A DNA stretch of 64,000 nt from Clavulina sp. PMI_390 (GCA_015039315.1 WIDE01000086.1:1-64000), one strand, 5' to 3'; positions 47,963-61,291 are shown, counted from the first letter of the stretch. Notes: generated by a model from the sequence alone, not told the origin. Numbers and translations are program-made.

Positions 47963-49547
47963 ATGCCCAAATCAAAAAGAAAAATCGCAAGAAAGGCGAC
48001 TCTCCCTGAAGATATATGGCTTATTATAGCTGGAAGTTTAGATGAAGTTCAGCTCATTCGGTTATCTATGGTCCGTAAACTGTGCCTGGAGTCTCTTGCT
48101 CATGTCATCATGGCAGGACAACAGCTCAAAGTCAATTTGCGCTGTTCTCTAGGTTTCACGATCACTGTACAATCTGGTCACCGGAAGCCGCGCGCTGTGG
48201 ATCAACGTCATCCGTACGAGGCTTTGGATTGAAGATGTACCAGAGTGGTTGTTCACATTAGACTCTATGGGAGTCAAAGCCTTGAGGCGGTTCGCTACAA
48301 GAACCCATCGCCACATCCTCGCCCCACCTCCCCGTCCACCCAAACTACCACACGCCCAGTTCGTCGGTCTGAACCTATTGCCTGGTGTACAAGTTGGAGC
48401 ACCTGCTGTACCAAAAATATACAGCACTACACTGCTTCCGGGCGGGCGTTGGGTTATTGGCCTTTATCAGGATGATGATCTTGAACGGTTTATTCTTTGT
48501 TGGGATACGATTAATTATGATGAAGGGTCCAACTGCTATCCAGTCACTCAACTACGGATCCGGAAGGTTTTTCCCGACGAGATGGACCAGTTTCTCGAGC
48601 TTGGTCCATTGGAATACTCGGCAGAATCTGGTTGTGTTCGCATCTTGCTTGTCAACGACGGTGACGCAATAGATACCATCGTGGTCAATCTTGATCTAAA
48701 ACCTGCTCTTGGGTCATCTGTCCCTGCTTTCTCTATTCTCGGGACCCGATTATTTTCGGAGGATTCCCTCACCTCTGCCATAAATGGTGAATGGGTGATG
48801 CACGGATCGACTAACCCCATAGTTCTATGGAACTGGAAAACGGATCGCATGTATCATCACCCCAGTGATGGTCTTCTCAGCACTGAGCACTACCTGCTTT
48901 CATGTGGACTAATAGTTGCTCTTGAAAAAGAAATTCGGATGGACCCACAAGGCCATAAGCTGGCCATTCTGTTCACTCCAATCACTCCTCCTGTTTCGGA
49001 CTCAACAGCGTCTATCGCCGAGTCGATGCCGATGGTCAGTTTGCCGACTGTGACACTGGAGGTCCCCATGAAAGTTGACCCCATGTCCATCGGGAAACAT
49101 ATATCGATAATGTGTCTTAGCCCTCCTCGTCGCATCAATGGGGATTATATCTTCCCTCTTGTGTGGGGAGATCTGGCCCATATATTCGTTTCTTTCTCTC
49201 AGGGCGATTTTCGCCTCCTGGGTGTCCATTGGCGAGGGCAGCCTTCATCCCTTCCGCAATCGGTCCCTTACTTTACGACACTTCTGTGGGGTAACTATAC
49301 AGCCATTGATATAGGGAGAAGGAGAAGGGATGAATCCGGTCGATCTGAGGTATGGCTTTCTGGGCCTGTGCGAGACGTCCCCGCCTTTGCCCGGCGCCGA
49401 CCCTTGTGTACCGGGTCCTTGATGCCCGTCGATGACACGAAAACCCCGTGGTTTGCACCCCACGGAATGTGTGCTATCTCGGGGACAGTATCATTCATTG
49501 AAACTGCTAGTCCCTCCTCTCCCTTTTTCATTCTTCGCCTTGACTAA
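47963..49547 (+). CDS. F-box protein, paralogue C
   Basis: Same family as A and B. Exons 47963-48070 and 48153-49547 give 500 residues. N-terminus has a basic leader (MPKSKRKIARKA) then LPEDIWLIIAGSLDEVQLIRLSM joined to VSRSLYNLVTGSRALWINVI. The C-terminal blocks mirror paralogue B (GGRWVIGLYQDD, ILCWDTINYDEG, WVMHGSTNPIVLWNWK, FPLVWGDLAHIFVSFSQGDF) and it ends FFILRLD. The intron sits at exactly the same codon as in A and B (after LSM). Intact. Confidence 0.82.
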
Positions 49548-50078
49548 TCGCTTTGTCCAATATTCTGGCGAGGCGAGACGCATCGGGCGTATGCTTTGGG
49601 CACACTTACTCTGAGACTATGGTCTCTCCAAGTAGGCAGTCATTTTTTCCATTTCATTCTTCAGTCGAGATACTGCATGAAGAGTCCAGAAAGCGACTTT
49701 CATGCGGTTCATGATCTCGCCTCGTGCCGTGCGGTGTTTCTCCAGAAAATTAAGATGTACAAAAGTAGAAAGTTTTTAAAACGCAGCTACTTGTCCTCTA
49801 CGTCATCTCTGTCTATTACTGGTGCCTTGGTGCCTCCCCATTTCCAACATTCTTCCGACACGGAGTTGAGTACAAACCCGAGTCAGAGAGAACTTTCCGA
49901 AGGCTCATGAATACTCATAAGGGGATCTGACGAGTCATCGCGGAAAAGCTGAATCCTGTACGGATCATTCAAATGAGAATGAGCGCGAATTTGAAGTGAT
50001 TATGATTAACTAGAGCCGAAAATCTCATTATGATATGGGGAAGTGATAAGCGAGGTAGCAGAACTAGTCCTACTCATC
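49548..50078. other. Intergenic between F-box C and uL1m
   Basis: About 530 bases between convergent genes. Nothing recognised. Confidence 0.4.
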
Positions 50079-51278
50079 CTAGATAGCGAGCGGTATGCCG
50101 GGGCCCCGAGTGGAGCCGAGGAAGACACGAAGCACCGATGGAACACTAGAGGCTATGGACGAGAAATACAGATGATAAGTAAATTATGGTAGAGGCTGGT
50201 GGGGGACGCATACCTTTCTTGTTGCCCAGCAGATCATCCTTTGGTGCGGTGATGGTTCGCACATGCTCTACGAAAGTAGAGACATTCTTCTCGAGCTCCT
50301 CGGGGGTATAGTTCAACTTGAAAGGGAGAGGGATAGCATATATATATATATTCGTCAGCGTTGTGTGCTTCATTTTGGGCGACAACGAAGGCGGGACTCA
50401 CCCTGCCAATAGCAACTCTGACGACACCCTCCTTGTCTCCCTTCCAGTCTAGTGTCCCAGCCATGGACCTGATCATCCCGGCGATATCATCGGTGACGGT
50501 TCCTCTCCGCGGAGACGGCATGAGGCCCTTGGGACCAAGGACACGGGCAAGCTTGTTGATTTTGGGAAGCACAGAGGGGGTGCAGATGACTTTGGTGGGA
50601 AGAATGGTTCCATCCATGATCTAAGTACGGTCGGGCACATCGAGAGGCGAAGTTGGTAATGGCAAGATGGGATGGATGAGGAAACAGTATTCCAATTATT
50701 GGAGAAACGAGAGACGTACAGGTTTGATGAGTTCCTCAGCACCCACGTAGTTCGCACCGAGCTTCTTGGCAGTCTCAGCTGCTCGGCCTTCAGCGAAAAC
50801 AAGCAAGATTTCCTTCCCTGTCCTGGGGTCCTTGGGTAGTGCGACGCGCCCACGGGGAGCAGCGGAACCCTTGGGGTGGTGAGTAACTATGCTGAGCTCG
50901 TATGCAGAGCCTGGTTTGCCAACTTCGACAGCCTAGATAAGGAATGGAGCGCGAAGATATCAGCCCAATCTAACTGTTAGTAGGATTCTGCGGCATGGAA
51001 TATATGAACACTCACCCTCAGGACGTCGGCGGCATCATGAATAGACATGGTATGTTCCAGCTTGTTCCTCAGGATTGCACGCGAGCGAGCCTCTGCCTTC
51101 TTCTCATTGCTCTTTGGCGCGCATTGTCGGGAGGTAGTCGCAAAACTTCGCGTGACAGTTGCTGCTGGAGAAATGACACTCCTCTAGACACAACAGGTAA
51201 GTCGTTAGAAATAGGCGCCACATTAGTAGTAAGGCTCCAAATCATTACAGAGGTACTCGCGACTGAGCGTAATAACAT
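50079..51278 (-). CDS. MRPL1: Mitochondrial large ribosomal subunit protein uL1m
   Basis: Start at 51278 gives MLLRSVASTS, an intron, then RSVISPAATVTRSFATTSRQ: a classic Arg/Ser-rich mitochondrial presequence ending in an FATTSR-like site. The L1 body follows: MSIHDAADVLR, KPGSAYELSIVTHHPKG, GRVALPKDPRTGKEILLVFAEG, GANYVGAEELI, and the L1 signature region INKLARVLGPKGLMPSPRRGTV, then VRVAIGR and LNYTPEELEKN. A final intron leads to ASSVPSVLRVFLGSTRGPG and a stop at 50079. L1 forms the stalk next to the E site. Head-to-head with mL40, 119 bases between start codons. Confidence 0.9.
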
Positions 51279-51397
51279 GCTGAGCCACTTTTCAGCGTGT
51301 CGGGCGACGACGAAAGAAAGAAGGGATTCGCTCAACACAACCGTCAACAACGCATATTTCCCACGCCTCTTTACCTCCAAAACAACTTCTTGCTGCC
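51279..51397. promoter_or_regulatory. Bidirectional promoter for uL1m and mL40
   Basis: Only 119 bases separate two divergent start codons of mitochondrial ribosomal protein genes, so they very likely share control sequences. No specific factor site recognised. Confidence 0.55.
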
Positions 51398-51997
51398 ATG
51401 TCTGCGCTGAGTCGGACGACCTCCCCATCCCTCCGACTCCTCTCCAAACTCCCCACCTCATCACTATCATACCAATCCAGGTCCTATGCCGCTCCTCCTT
51501 CAGCCAAACGTCCCGGTGGCAAAGTCAAAGGCGGGAACGTCGACCCTCGGCTCGCGCCACTCAAAAAAGCCTTCAACCCACTCTCGCGCAACTACCGCCA
51601 GAACCTCCAAGTAGCAATTGAACGCGCTATCCCGTCCGTTGAAGCGCACGAGACTATTGAGCGTGCGTGGCAGCTGCACCAGCGCCATAAACGCGAGTCG
51701 GCGCATGCTGAGCTGGACGCGATGCATAGGCGCATGGAAGAAGCGGTGGAGGAGCTCAAGGAGGTGGATGATAGACTCTTCCATTGGGCGACTGTCCCGA
51801 GGGACCAGAGGCGGTTGATCAAGCCTGAGGCTGAAGCGTTGAGGGGCACAAAGGGCTCTGTGCGCAAGGCTCTTGAGGCGAGGATTGAGGGACTCTTCCC
51901 TAGGGAACTGAGGGTACCTACGGAAACACCATCCACGACTGGGTGGGACTATGACTGGAAACCCCCTGCAAAGCCAAAGGACCAGATATCTTCATAG
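51398..51997 (+). CDS. Mitochondrial large ribosomal subunit protein mL40
   Basis: Single exon, 199 residues. The N-terminus (MSALSRTTSPSLRLLSKLP...YQSRSYAAPP) is a mitochondrial presequence. The body has LKKAFNPLSRNYRQNL, then HETIERAWQLHQRHKRE, which fits the mL40 family (yeast Mrpl28), followed by an acidic coiled-coil helix (MEEAVEELKEVDDRLF) and ELRVPTETP. Length matches the family. Paired with uL1m across a shared promoter, so two subunits of the same particle are controlled together. Confidence 0.82.
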   Translation: MSALSRTTSPSLRLLSKLPTSSLSYQSRSYAAPPSAKRPGGKVKGGNVDPRLAPLKKAFNPLSRNYRQNLQVAIERAIPSVEAHETIERAWQLHQRHKRESAHAELDAMHRRMEEAVEELKEVDDRLFHWATVPRDQRRLIKPEAEALRGTKGSVRKALEARIEGLFPRELRVPTETPSTTGWDYDWKPPAKPKDQISS

Positions 51998-52259
51998 GAC
52001 GATGACAGTTGGGGGTCGCAGAACGACATATCATTATAACAAGGTGCGTGTACATTCGTAGCATGCAAAAACATATATGAGAAGACAACTGATGAAGGAA
52101 TCGCAAATGCTTGCTTGGGATCCAGTCAGGTCAATGAATAATAAGTAATAGGGTAGCGCGCGCAGTTTCGATGGAACGGCGAGGGAAGGTGTTGTCGTGT
52201 GGTGTGGAAGAGAGAATGAAGTGTGGCGGTGGTTGAAGGAAATTGTCCATAGTCAAACC

Positions 52260-55200
52260 TTATAATGATGGCGATCCTGCCCCCATCCTCGAGCTCAGCG
52301 GCCCATGGCCATTCGTAATATCCTTTGTCACGATCTTGCGAGGTCGGACGCCCTCTGTCTTTGCTCCATACAATCGTAATACTCCATCTGCTCCTCCGCT
52401 TGCGTGAATCATCCGATAAGGATGGAAGGCTAGACCAGTGTTGCTTGCGATGTCGATAGGCGAAGCGGGAGCGTGTGCTAGGCCGGTGGGGAAATTGAGT
52501 CGCGTAAGCATGGTAGACGTCGCATGGTGCTTGTTGTACAGCGGGATGGCATCAACGGAAAGCGTTTGTTGGCGGAAGGTTGACGATGTGAGTTGAGATG
52601 TGCTGCAATAAAAACAAGGCGAGTAAATAAGAGAACGGAGATGGGCGGGCCGAAGAAGGGAGAGGGGGCACAGGATACACACCTAACGATCACGTTCGCT
52701 TCATCATGAACAGCCATCCCACTCATCCCAGCTGCACCCTGTGGTGCAGTAATCACACTCGGGACAGCTTTCCTTATATCCCACACAATCACACTCCCAT
52801 CCGCACTCCCCGTAACGAGCTCACCGCGACCTCTCGCCTGCCAGTGCACCTTACGAATCCAGCTCTGATGACCCTCTGACGTACGGAAGACAGCTCCGGG
52901 ACGCAGGCGTCGATCAAAGATGTGAAGCGTGCCGTCTGCGTGGCCAGTTGCGAACAGTGTCGAGGGGGTCTTGGGATCCCATGCGAGAGAAGTGACAGAG
53001 GCTGCTGCGTGGGTGGGGAATTCCTATTTGTGAGACACGAGTCAGAAACGGGTTGTGGGGAAAGACTGAGCAGAAAGAGAAAGAGGGTGGACGAACCTGT
53101 GCACACAACTCCCGCTGCACATCCCATATCCTCACTGCTCTTGTATCTCCTCCGGCGAGCAAGAGACCAGTATCCTGCTGCCAGTCAAGCACGAGTCCTG
53201 AACCTCGCTTCACCTTGATGCGATCGTTCATCACCCTCCAAGCCGTCACAAGTTCAACAGGGTTCTCGACCGGGGCTACACCACTAGAAGATGAGGTAGA
53301 CGAGCGCGAGCGCACAGTCGTTGAAGTGGCTGTAGAAAGGACGGAGGCAGTACGTGATGAGGTGAGGGATGAGAAAGAAAGAGCCGATGGGTTGGGGATG
53401 GATATTGAGTAGGATGAGTAGGATGGTGGCGGGGGAGCTGGAGCTGGTGTAATGTTGTTCGTGTAGGTCGTAGTGGGGGCAAGAGAAGCATAGTTCCGAT
53501 ATATCCGAACGACGGCATCACCTGAAGAAAGATGGAGTAAGCGAGAGATATACCGGCTAGGGTATATCACAACTTACTTGAACCAACAAGCAGCATGCCG
53601 CAATCCTCTTCCTGGTTGATGAAGTCGAGATGGGTGATCACGGACCCAACGGGATTAGCATTCGAGAATATCGAGGACCGCTTCTTCTTGGACCAATCCC
53701 ACACGCTGACAATCCCCGAAAATCCATTAGTGTCTCCGATGGTACATAGTGCATGAACAATTGAGAACTTACCTAACGACGTTCGTATCGTCGGCTGCGG
53801 CCAGTAGATCCAACGACGAGTGCATCGAAATCTTTGACACTGGCATCTCTGCATTGAACGTCGATACAGATTTATCCCAAGGACAGAAATCTATTGATCG
53901 TCCCAGGTGTCAAAGAGTGGATCGGGTCACTGAGGAGGCATGTTTGACGCACCAGCAACACGGGAAGCACGTGTGGCTTCGCTCGCGCGTTCATCCATTT
54001 GCAGGCGTTTCCACATTTGGACGCTATATGCAATGCTACCAGGCTCATCCACATCCGGACGCTATTCGTCGCAGCCACAATAAATAGGAAGGATGTTAGC
54101 CATCTGACCAAAACCAAAACCAGACTAAGCATGGTTTACTGACCTTCATTTGCGGCTCACGATAATACTCAGCGCAGCTATCCCACAGCGTACTCCTAAT
54201 AGGTAAGAACTCGCCACTAGCAATCGTCTCCACCTTGCCGAGCGCAAGTGGGTTCGGAGGACCAAGGCTAGCGAGGTACTCCCTCTCGCCATACTGCGCC
54301 TGCCGTGCCTTTTGCCTATTGAGATCCTCGTCAATCAATGCATGAATAACATCCAGGGGCGTGAACGTCGGGATCTGGGGATGCTGCTGTTGAGAATGGG
54401 AGTTGGAAGAGAATCCATTCGAGGATTGTTTCGATGGGAATGTGAATGAGGATTGGGGATGGGATGATCGAGGGGAGGAAAGTGATGTCCATGAAGGTGA
54501 AAGTTTGATTCCGTTCGACGAGCCAGATGCACCTTGCGTCACCACCTTGGTCGAGTTCTGGCGCTGGTGAGACTGCTGTTGTCGTTCTTGAAGATTCCTC
54601 TCGTACTCTTTGCGCACCATCGCACTTGCGCTTGACATGGATGGTCCAAGTCTCTGGGGTGGCCCAGGCAGCGGTGTGCTCGCCGCCTTGGCACTCCAAG
54701 GTCCAGCGTAGCAGATTGCCATGACATGTGGTTCCGGAACGACCAACCCCATCCTGTCCAATATATGACCGAGCCCAGAACCAGGTCCAATCGTCGTCAC
54801 AGGTGAGGACGGAGTCGATTCTGTGGCAACAGGTAGACCAGTCGCAAGCGATTTCAGGGATGCAGCGAGCGAAGCAGTGCGCTTCAGCGTGCTCTGACTT
54901 GCGGATAGTGGCGCGGGGGAAGTCGGTGTTGCATTGGAAGCCTTCGGGAGTGAGGTTGTCAACGATTCAGTACGTTGCAGGGATCCACGGCGGTACGGCA
55001 TAGCATTCTGGAGTTCGGCAGCTATAGATGGTGTCATTTGCAGTGACGGTATACGTGGACGAGGAGTGGTTGAGCCATGCGAGGGGGTCGGTGAGCGGGT
55101 GAATGCACTTCTTGACGACGGCACAGGCCCTGATGCTCCTGGAATCCCGCCGGCTGACGATACGCTCACTGCAGGGCTCCCAGGGAATGGAATTCCTTCG

Positions 55201-58200
55201 TCTCCAAGCTCAAAACCGCCAAAGGCAGCGCCTCTCCGAGGGAATTCATGTAATGTTGACCCCTCTAGCTCTGCAAACTTGCTCTCAACAAGGTGAGCAA
55301 AGATGAAGTCGACGACCATCTGGGACATCGTGGCGACTTCTGGGTAAGGATCTACGGAGAGGTCGAAGAGGGCAGCGAGGATTGTGAAGAACGACGAGAG
55401 TAGGACGCGATTCTCTTCCTGAATTTGCGCGATGAGTTCGGGGTCAGGTGAATATAGATGTGAGTGAGGATGTCCGTGTTGAGAGTAGTGTGATGGGGAG
55501 GATGGGGGAGAGGGGGAGTGGAACGTCGGTTGCGAGTGAGATGGGTATGACGGAGGAGGCGCAAGACGTGGGTCTGACGCGGAGGCAGACACGATCCATT
55601 GTGCAATGATGGTTTGGAAGTCTTCCTCAGCTTGAGCATGGGCACGAGAACTCCTGTCGGTGTAAGACTTTGCATCAGCATCGTCCTCGTCCTCTTCAAG
55701 CACAGACGATCTGTTCCCTGCAGCTCGCGCGAGAGCCTCTCGATTCAGGCGATCCCATTCCCAATAACACCACGCTGCGACGACGAACCACCCTCGCCAC
55801 TCTACGACGAGTGCGCTGAGGAGCACGACGAGCTCTTTCCTGACGAGAGGGCTAGCATCTTCTCTCCCAGCCAACATGACCCTTGTCCCCACCGCTACTT
55901 CAATACGGAACTGGTCTCGCAGGCCATAAGGAAGAAGCCCACCAGTCCCACCTCCACCCTTCCGCTCATCCGTCCGACTCGCACTCGCGCCCAAAAACGT
56001 CCCGAGCGCAAAGAGAGCAGCGGCACGCACATCCGGCACATCATCCCCAACCATCTCCATCAATCTCTCATGCGCCGACCTCTCAGCCAACGCATAACTC
56101 TTGATATCGTCCTTCGCGTCCCAAATGACACCCAGGGATAATGCACTCCACTGTCTTAGGAACCAGTCCTCGTCGCCTAACCGAGCAAGCGCAGAGTCCA
56201 CGACGCCATCGCTGAAGCACGCATTCGCACCTGCAGGGTGATCGCGCGCAATCATGCCCAGGATGAACGCGCACATCGCGCGATGCTCTGAAGCATTCGT
56301 GATTTGGACTTGCATTTGCATCGCCATCATCTGCGCAGACGCAGCGGCCCCACCAGCACCGGCGCCAACGCCCCCCGGTGGGATCGTCGGGATGGGAGCG
56401 AGCACGGCAGCAAAGTATTTGTACCCAACAGGCGTCATGAGGTCCACTTGACAACTAGGGTCAATCGCAAATATGCGTGCCCAGATGAAAATGAGCAGCG
56501 GCCGAACATCCGGGGCAGGGCTCTGCAACAATCGTTGGATGTATGGGAATATACCAATCTCAAGACTGAGATGGACAGCCCATGGCCCTAGATCGACAAA
56601 TTGCGCAAGGAGAATGAGCGCTCGTAGACGATGTGATTGCGAGAGGAGTACTTGGAGGAGAACAGGGAGCTGGTATGGTGGACGCCGTGGATTATTCTGC
56701 TCCTCTTCTGTCGGGTGATACATGAACCCTCGTGAGCCTCCTCCAGTGCTTCCGCCTACAGCGCCTTCACCCGACCCTGAACGGGTAGCGGTTGGCTGGT
56801 ATCGCATAGCTGCGTCCTCGACGGGAGAGCTGCCTCTATTGAGCCATACTTGGAAGGCTGTGAGGTGCTCTGCAAAGAACGGATTCGCAGGCCAGTCAGG
56901 CAATGGTGGCTCTTCCTCTGGTGGAGGAGGCGGAGGAGCGCCTTCAGCTGCGGGAGCAGCCGGTGGGTCAACAGGGGGAGGAAGGAGTTGAATGTACGCA
57001 GGCAGGCGCGAGAGGCAAATATCAACAGCATGGTCCCATGCTGCCCACATCTTGTGTGTATGCGTCGGCGCGAGAGGCGGGTGAGACATGGGCGTGCAAT
57101 CGTACGCCCGCATAACGCGCTCGGCGAGGAGGAAATGCCGGAAGAGCGACGCAGTGACGAGATCCTGCCTGAACAGCCTGCGGAAGATGTCGGTAGAGAA
57201 CGTGCTCCATGCGATCGTGTCGGTGACAGCAGTGAAAATCCAGTACAGCTCGCCGAGCGGGCTGCGGCGGTCTTTGAGTGACCCGGGAATCTTTGTTAGC
57301 TGCTCAAGGGAGAGAGAAGATGTGAGTTGGCTCGTGTAACGCTTGTTCTGCAGAACGAAGAAGCGCAGGGCCATTTCAATTGGGGAAGTGAGGCATGCTG
57401 TGAAGACATCGGCGGGGAGATCGGGGGACATGGGAAGCGTCTCGTTCGGGCCACATGCGAGCAACTGGAGACAGTCCATAAAAGGTGTGTAGTCGGGTGG
57501 GTATTTGCCGTCTGGATACAGCTTTCGCATCTGCTCGTCCTTGGGCTCGGCAAATCGCTTGTAGTTGGAGAGAATATTCCCTGCTGCCGAACAGTCCCAG
57601 ATGAAGATGGATGGGGAGGCGATCCAGTCTTGGAAATCGTTGATGGAGACAGGGATGTACTGGGTGTAGTTGCGGTTGAAGACCCAGAATTCGCCATTGG
57701 CAGTGGGTTTGGGTACACCATGCCCGTTATAGTAGACAAGTGCGCGTTCTTCCTTGGTGCGTGCGCGGAGGGTGATCATGTAATTCTTGAAATCATCGAC
57801 GGAGGGATCGAGATAGGACTTGTATTTGCCCTTGGCATTGAGGATCTCGAACTGACGTTGGAGGTTTCTGCCAATCGTCTCGAGTGCTTTCGATGGGGGC
57901 ATGCTATAGGGATCCACCCAGCACTCTAAGACGGCACATGGATTTGTTTTGACGACGTCTGGCGGGTCGCAGCCAATGTTCAAACAGAGAATGAGGGCAG
58001 CCTGCATCGTCTTGAGTCTGTGTTGGGGGTTCAAGCGCCAATGAGGCTCCTTATGCTCGATGTCGGGAGAGGGGTTGCCGCAGGTCATATGGCGTTTAGC
58101 GTTGAAGACTGGGGCAGTGGACGTGCCGCGTCGAGTGGGGAGGGCTGGCTGGACATTGAGTGCAGCGTTCCCGATGGACGAATCGCCAGACTCGTGGTCC

Positions 58201-58456
58201 GAGTTTGGGGCCATGTCACTCCCATCGTCATACAGCTCGTCGTTCTCGTCGTCATCAGGATGGGCCCCCGCTGTTGGTGTGATAGTAATGAAAACAATAT
58301 CGTGTTCAGGATGTCAGCGATGGATGGGTGGGTGGTGCAAAGACATGCGTGTGGGTAATAGTACGGAGCAAAAGCAAAGAAAGACGCACTTGGAAACAGG
58401 TGGAGCGCGCCATTCTGAGCATGAGCGCCGTTGGAGTATGGCTGACCCGACGCCAT
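52260..58456 (-). CDS. Raptor/KOG1/Mip1, TORC1 scaffold subunit
   Basis: Substrate-recruiting subunit of TOR complex 1. Exon 1 starts at 58456 (MASGQPYSNGAHAQNG...) and joins an acidic segment before MAPNSDHES. The raptor N-terminal caspase-like domain is clear: HWRLNPQHRLKTMQAALILCLNIG, LIYYNGHGVPKPTANGEFW-type text (ALVYYNGHGVPKPT), and FIWDCSAAGNI. HEAT repeats follow (LRALILLAQFVDLGPWAVHLSLE, FILGMIARDH, DWFLRQWSALSLGVIWD). A large Ser/Pro-rich linker lies at 54350-55200. The C-terminal WD40 propeller spans 52260-53860 (VWDWSKKKRSSIF, GDAVVRIYRNY, AVRIWDVQREL, GHQSWIRKVHW, ADGVLRLYG). One tricky intron near 53880-53950 has stops if read through but joins in frame at CPWDKSVSTFN. Over 1,700 residues, complete. 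Confidence 0.93.
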
Positions 58457-58805
58457 CACCGTTCTCGTCGAAGCCTACGTATCCCGAGCGACGTGTCGGG
58501 AGCGTCGTTCGAGTCGTGCAAAGGGATTAAAGGAGCCCGCGTGACACCCGTGGGTTGTTTCGCGTGTGACTTCGTGTGACACAGGAACTCAATCGCGCCT
58601 GTGCCCCGTTCGTTCAGACGCCCTCTGCACATCGTCGCAGCCCTCGTCCTCGATCATTCTCTGCGTCTGTCGTAGTAAATAACTTCGAGTAAGGATTACC
58701 ATTAACTCAGCTTAACGGCCGCGCTCCCGTCCTAAGCGCCCACTGTCAACGCGGGCTACTCATTTACGATTCGACGGCCTACAGACTCTAACTTGATCAC
58801 CCATC
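58457..58805. promoter_or_regulatory. Shared upstream region of Raptor and CSN2
   Basis: About 350 bases between divergent start codons. Probably contains both promoters. No specific motif assigned. Confidence 0.35.
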
Positions 58806-61156
58806 ATGGAAGACGATGATATGGAATACCTCGAGGCCGCGAATGAGGATGAGGTGAGCAGTCGCTTGTCCGATCCTGACCAAGGACAACCCTCGTCGCT
58901 CATCTTTCCACTATGGCACGCGATCCTGTGCACCCCACCTTTGTTCGATAGGACTATGATTTCCAGTACTCTGACGACGACGGAGATGACGATGAGGGAG
59001 GAAGCGCTGATCTTGAGAATAAGTACTATCAGGCAAAAGGTACGTTTTTGCGTGGCGAACTTTCTGGGCTCGTATGGATTGACAATGGGCACGTCACTCT
59101 AGGTTTGAAGGAAGACGATCCCGATGCGGCAATCAAGGCCTTTGAAAATATAGTAACCCTAGAGATATCCCAAGAAGGCAAAAAAGGCGACTGGTGTGTG
59201 ACCACTTCCTCTCTGTTCATCCATTCAACATGTTGATCAAGTGTCCTCCGCCACTCACTTGTATTATTACTGTCCTCCTTATCGTCATCAGGGGATTCAA
59301 ATCGCTCAAGCAACAAATAAAGCTCCTTTTCCTTACCCTAAACCGCCCCGAGGACGCCTACAAGAAATACGTGGAGCTGCTCACCTACACAAAATCTGCC
59401 GTGACCCGAAACTATTCTGAGAAGAGTATCAACGGTATCCTAGACTATGTTGGAGATGGTGGTAAGAAGAAGAGTCGCGGTGGGGCTGCGAAGAAGCCCA
59501 TCAATGTTGAGGTCCTAAGACAATTCTATGAGGCGACAAAGGCCAGCATGGAGGATGCCAAGAATGATGTGAGTCAGACTAATGTATCCGTGTGTCGTAC
59601 TCGCTGACAATATTTTTCCTGTACCATATCGGGTAGCGTTTGTCTCTGAAAATTAACACCAAGCTTGGTAAACTCTGGCTCGATCGCCGAGAATTCACTC
59701 GTCTCGCTGCTGTATGTCCTGAAGCCTTGACTCGCAAAGTTATCTTTCACTCATGTAAAATGACCACTGCTTCGACGTTTAGCTGATCGAAGAGATGAAG
59801 ACCTCTGTGCAAAGCATGGCCTCTGCCGATCGTTCGGATCAGTCACAACAAGGGACGTCTTTGCTTGAGATTTACGCTCTCGAGATCCAAATGCATAACG
59901 AGACGCGAAACTTCAAGAAGCTAAAGGTTCGTCCTCGTATTGAAGGTTCACTCATGCTTCACCGACTCAAAATGAGTCTCTTCGGACCATATAGGAAATT
60001 TACAATGCGACGCTTGAGGTTCGATCTGCTATTCCACATCCTCATGATATGGGTGTCATCCGAGAATGTGGTGGGAAGATGTGGATGGGCGAGAGTAAGC
60101 AATTCGTTTCGCCCCCAACGTTCTGCCTGGATGCTCACGATCTGTGCTATCCCTCCACCCTCACAGAACAATGGAGCAAAGCTTCAACGGATTTCTTCGA
60201 ATCCTTCCGCAACTACGACGAAGCGGGTTCATCACAGCGAATGCAGGTCCTCAAGTACCTTGTATTGGCAAACATGCTTATGGCAAGCGACATCAATCCG
60301 TTCGACTCTCAAGAAACGAAACCGTAAGTCGATGGCTGATTCCTCCCTGGAAAATTTATTCCTCTGTGGACACGTGCGAGTCTCTGATGGGACAGAGCGG
60401 CTGACACAATCGCCTCTCTAGGTACAAGAACGACCCTGAAATTTTGGCGATGACGAACTTGGTGAGCGCGTATCAGAGACGAGACGTCAACGAAGCGGAG
60501 AAGATCTTGCGCGGTACGATTCTCCTTCCAAAGTGCAAAAAACTATCACTAAGCGCGTCTACCTCAACTGGTGAAACATATCAATAGATAACAAGGCCAC
60601 CATTATGGACGACCCCTTCATTCGCTTCTACATTGGCGATCTCCTGCGCTCGCTGAGGACGCAATACCTCATAGACCTGATCAAGCCCTATACTCGCCTG
60701 GAGTTGACTTTCCTTGCTCAGGTATGTTTGAATCTCTGAAATTCCTCGATTGATCGCGCTAAACCAAGATGGAAATTGCAGCAACTCAATGTCGAGAAGG
60801 ATGAGGTCGAGGAGCTCTTGATGGGATTGATATTGGAGGGCAAAGTGAAAGGCAAGATCGACCAAGTTGCATCAAGGCTTGAACTCGAGTCTTCGTACGT
60901 GCCAATTCCTTCGTGTTTTGCGGTTTCCCCTTCTGACGATTCGACCCTTCCTCATACTGCCCTTTCTCTCACTTAACCCATCGCGTTTATGTTGGATACT
61001 ATTCACGGTCCAATTCTTGGCTTCAATAGTCGCACACTTGAGAAGCGGCGGTACAACGCATTAGAGAAATGGACCGAGTCACTCGAGAGCATGCAGGTTC
61101 AGATTCTCGGCAGGCTTGCTGCCCCAGCAGATCGGTCGTTCGGAGACTTCCCGTGA
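58806..61156 (+). CDS. CSN2: COP9 signalosome subunit 2
   Basis: PCI-domain subunit of the CSN complex, which removes NEDD8 from cullins and so resets SCF ligases. Start [16 protein letters not shown], joined to [13 protein letters not shown], an acidic N-terminus usual for CSN2. Then [19 protein letters not shown]-like [165 protein letters not shown] and the PCI end [28 protein letters not shown]. Ends [14 protein letters not shown]. About ten short introns. Functionally linked to the window's F-box proteins, which act in the SCF ligases that CSN regulates. Confidence 0.95.
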
Positions 61157-61291
61157 TGAAGTCCTCTTGATACTACAAGTGACCTGACCGGCACTACTCT
61201 CTCGCATTCCTTTGTATAATACGCACGCATGTATGAATTTGACGTGTTGTTTGAGAGCGACATTGCGATTCGTACAATAACATGAGGGACC

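Noticed and set aside
53880..53950. In-frame stops in the Raptor WD40 part, suggesting a pseudogene
   Set aside because: An intron of about 65 bases with acceptor CAATAG joins the two sides in frame at CPWDKSVSTFN, so the gene reads intact.
57327..57929. 200-codon plus-strand open frame
   Set aside because: Antisense shadow of the strongly conserved Raptor N-terminal domain.
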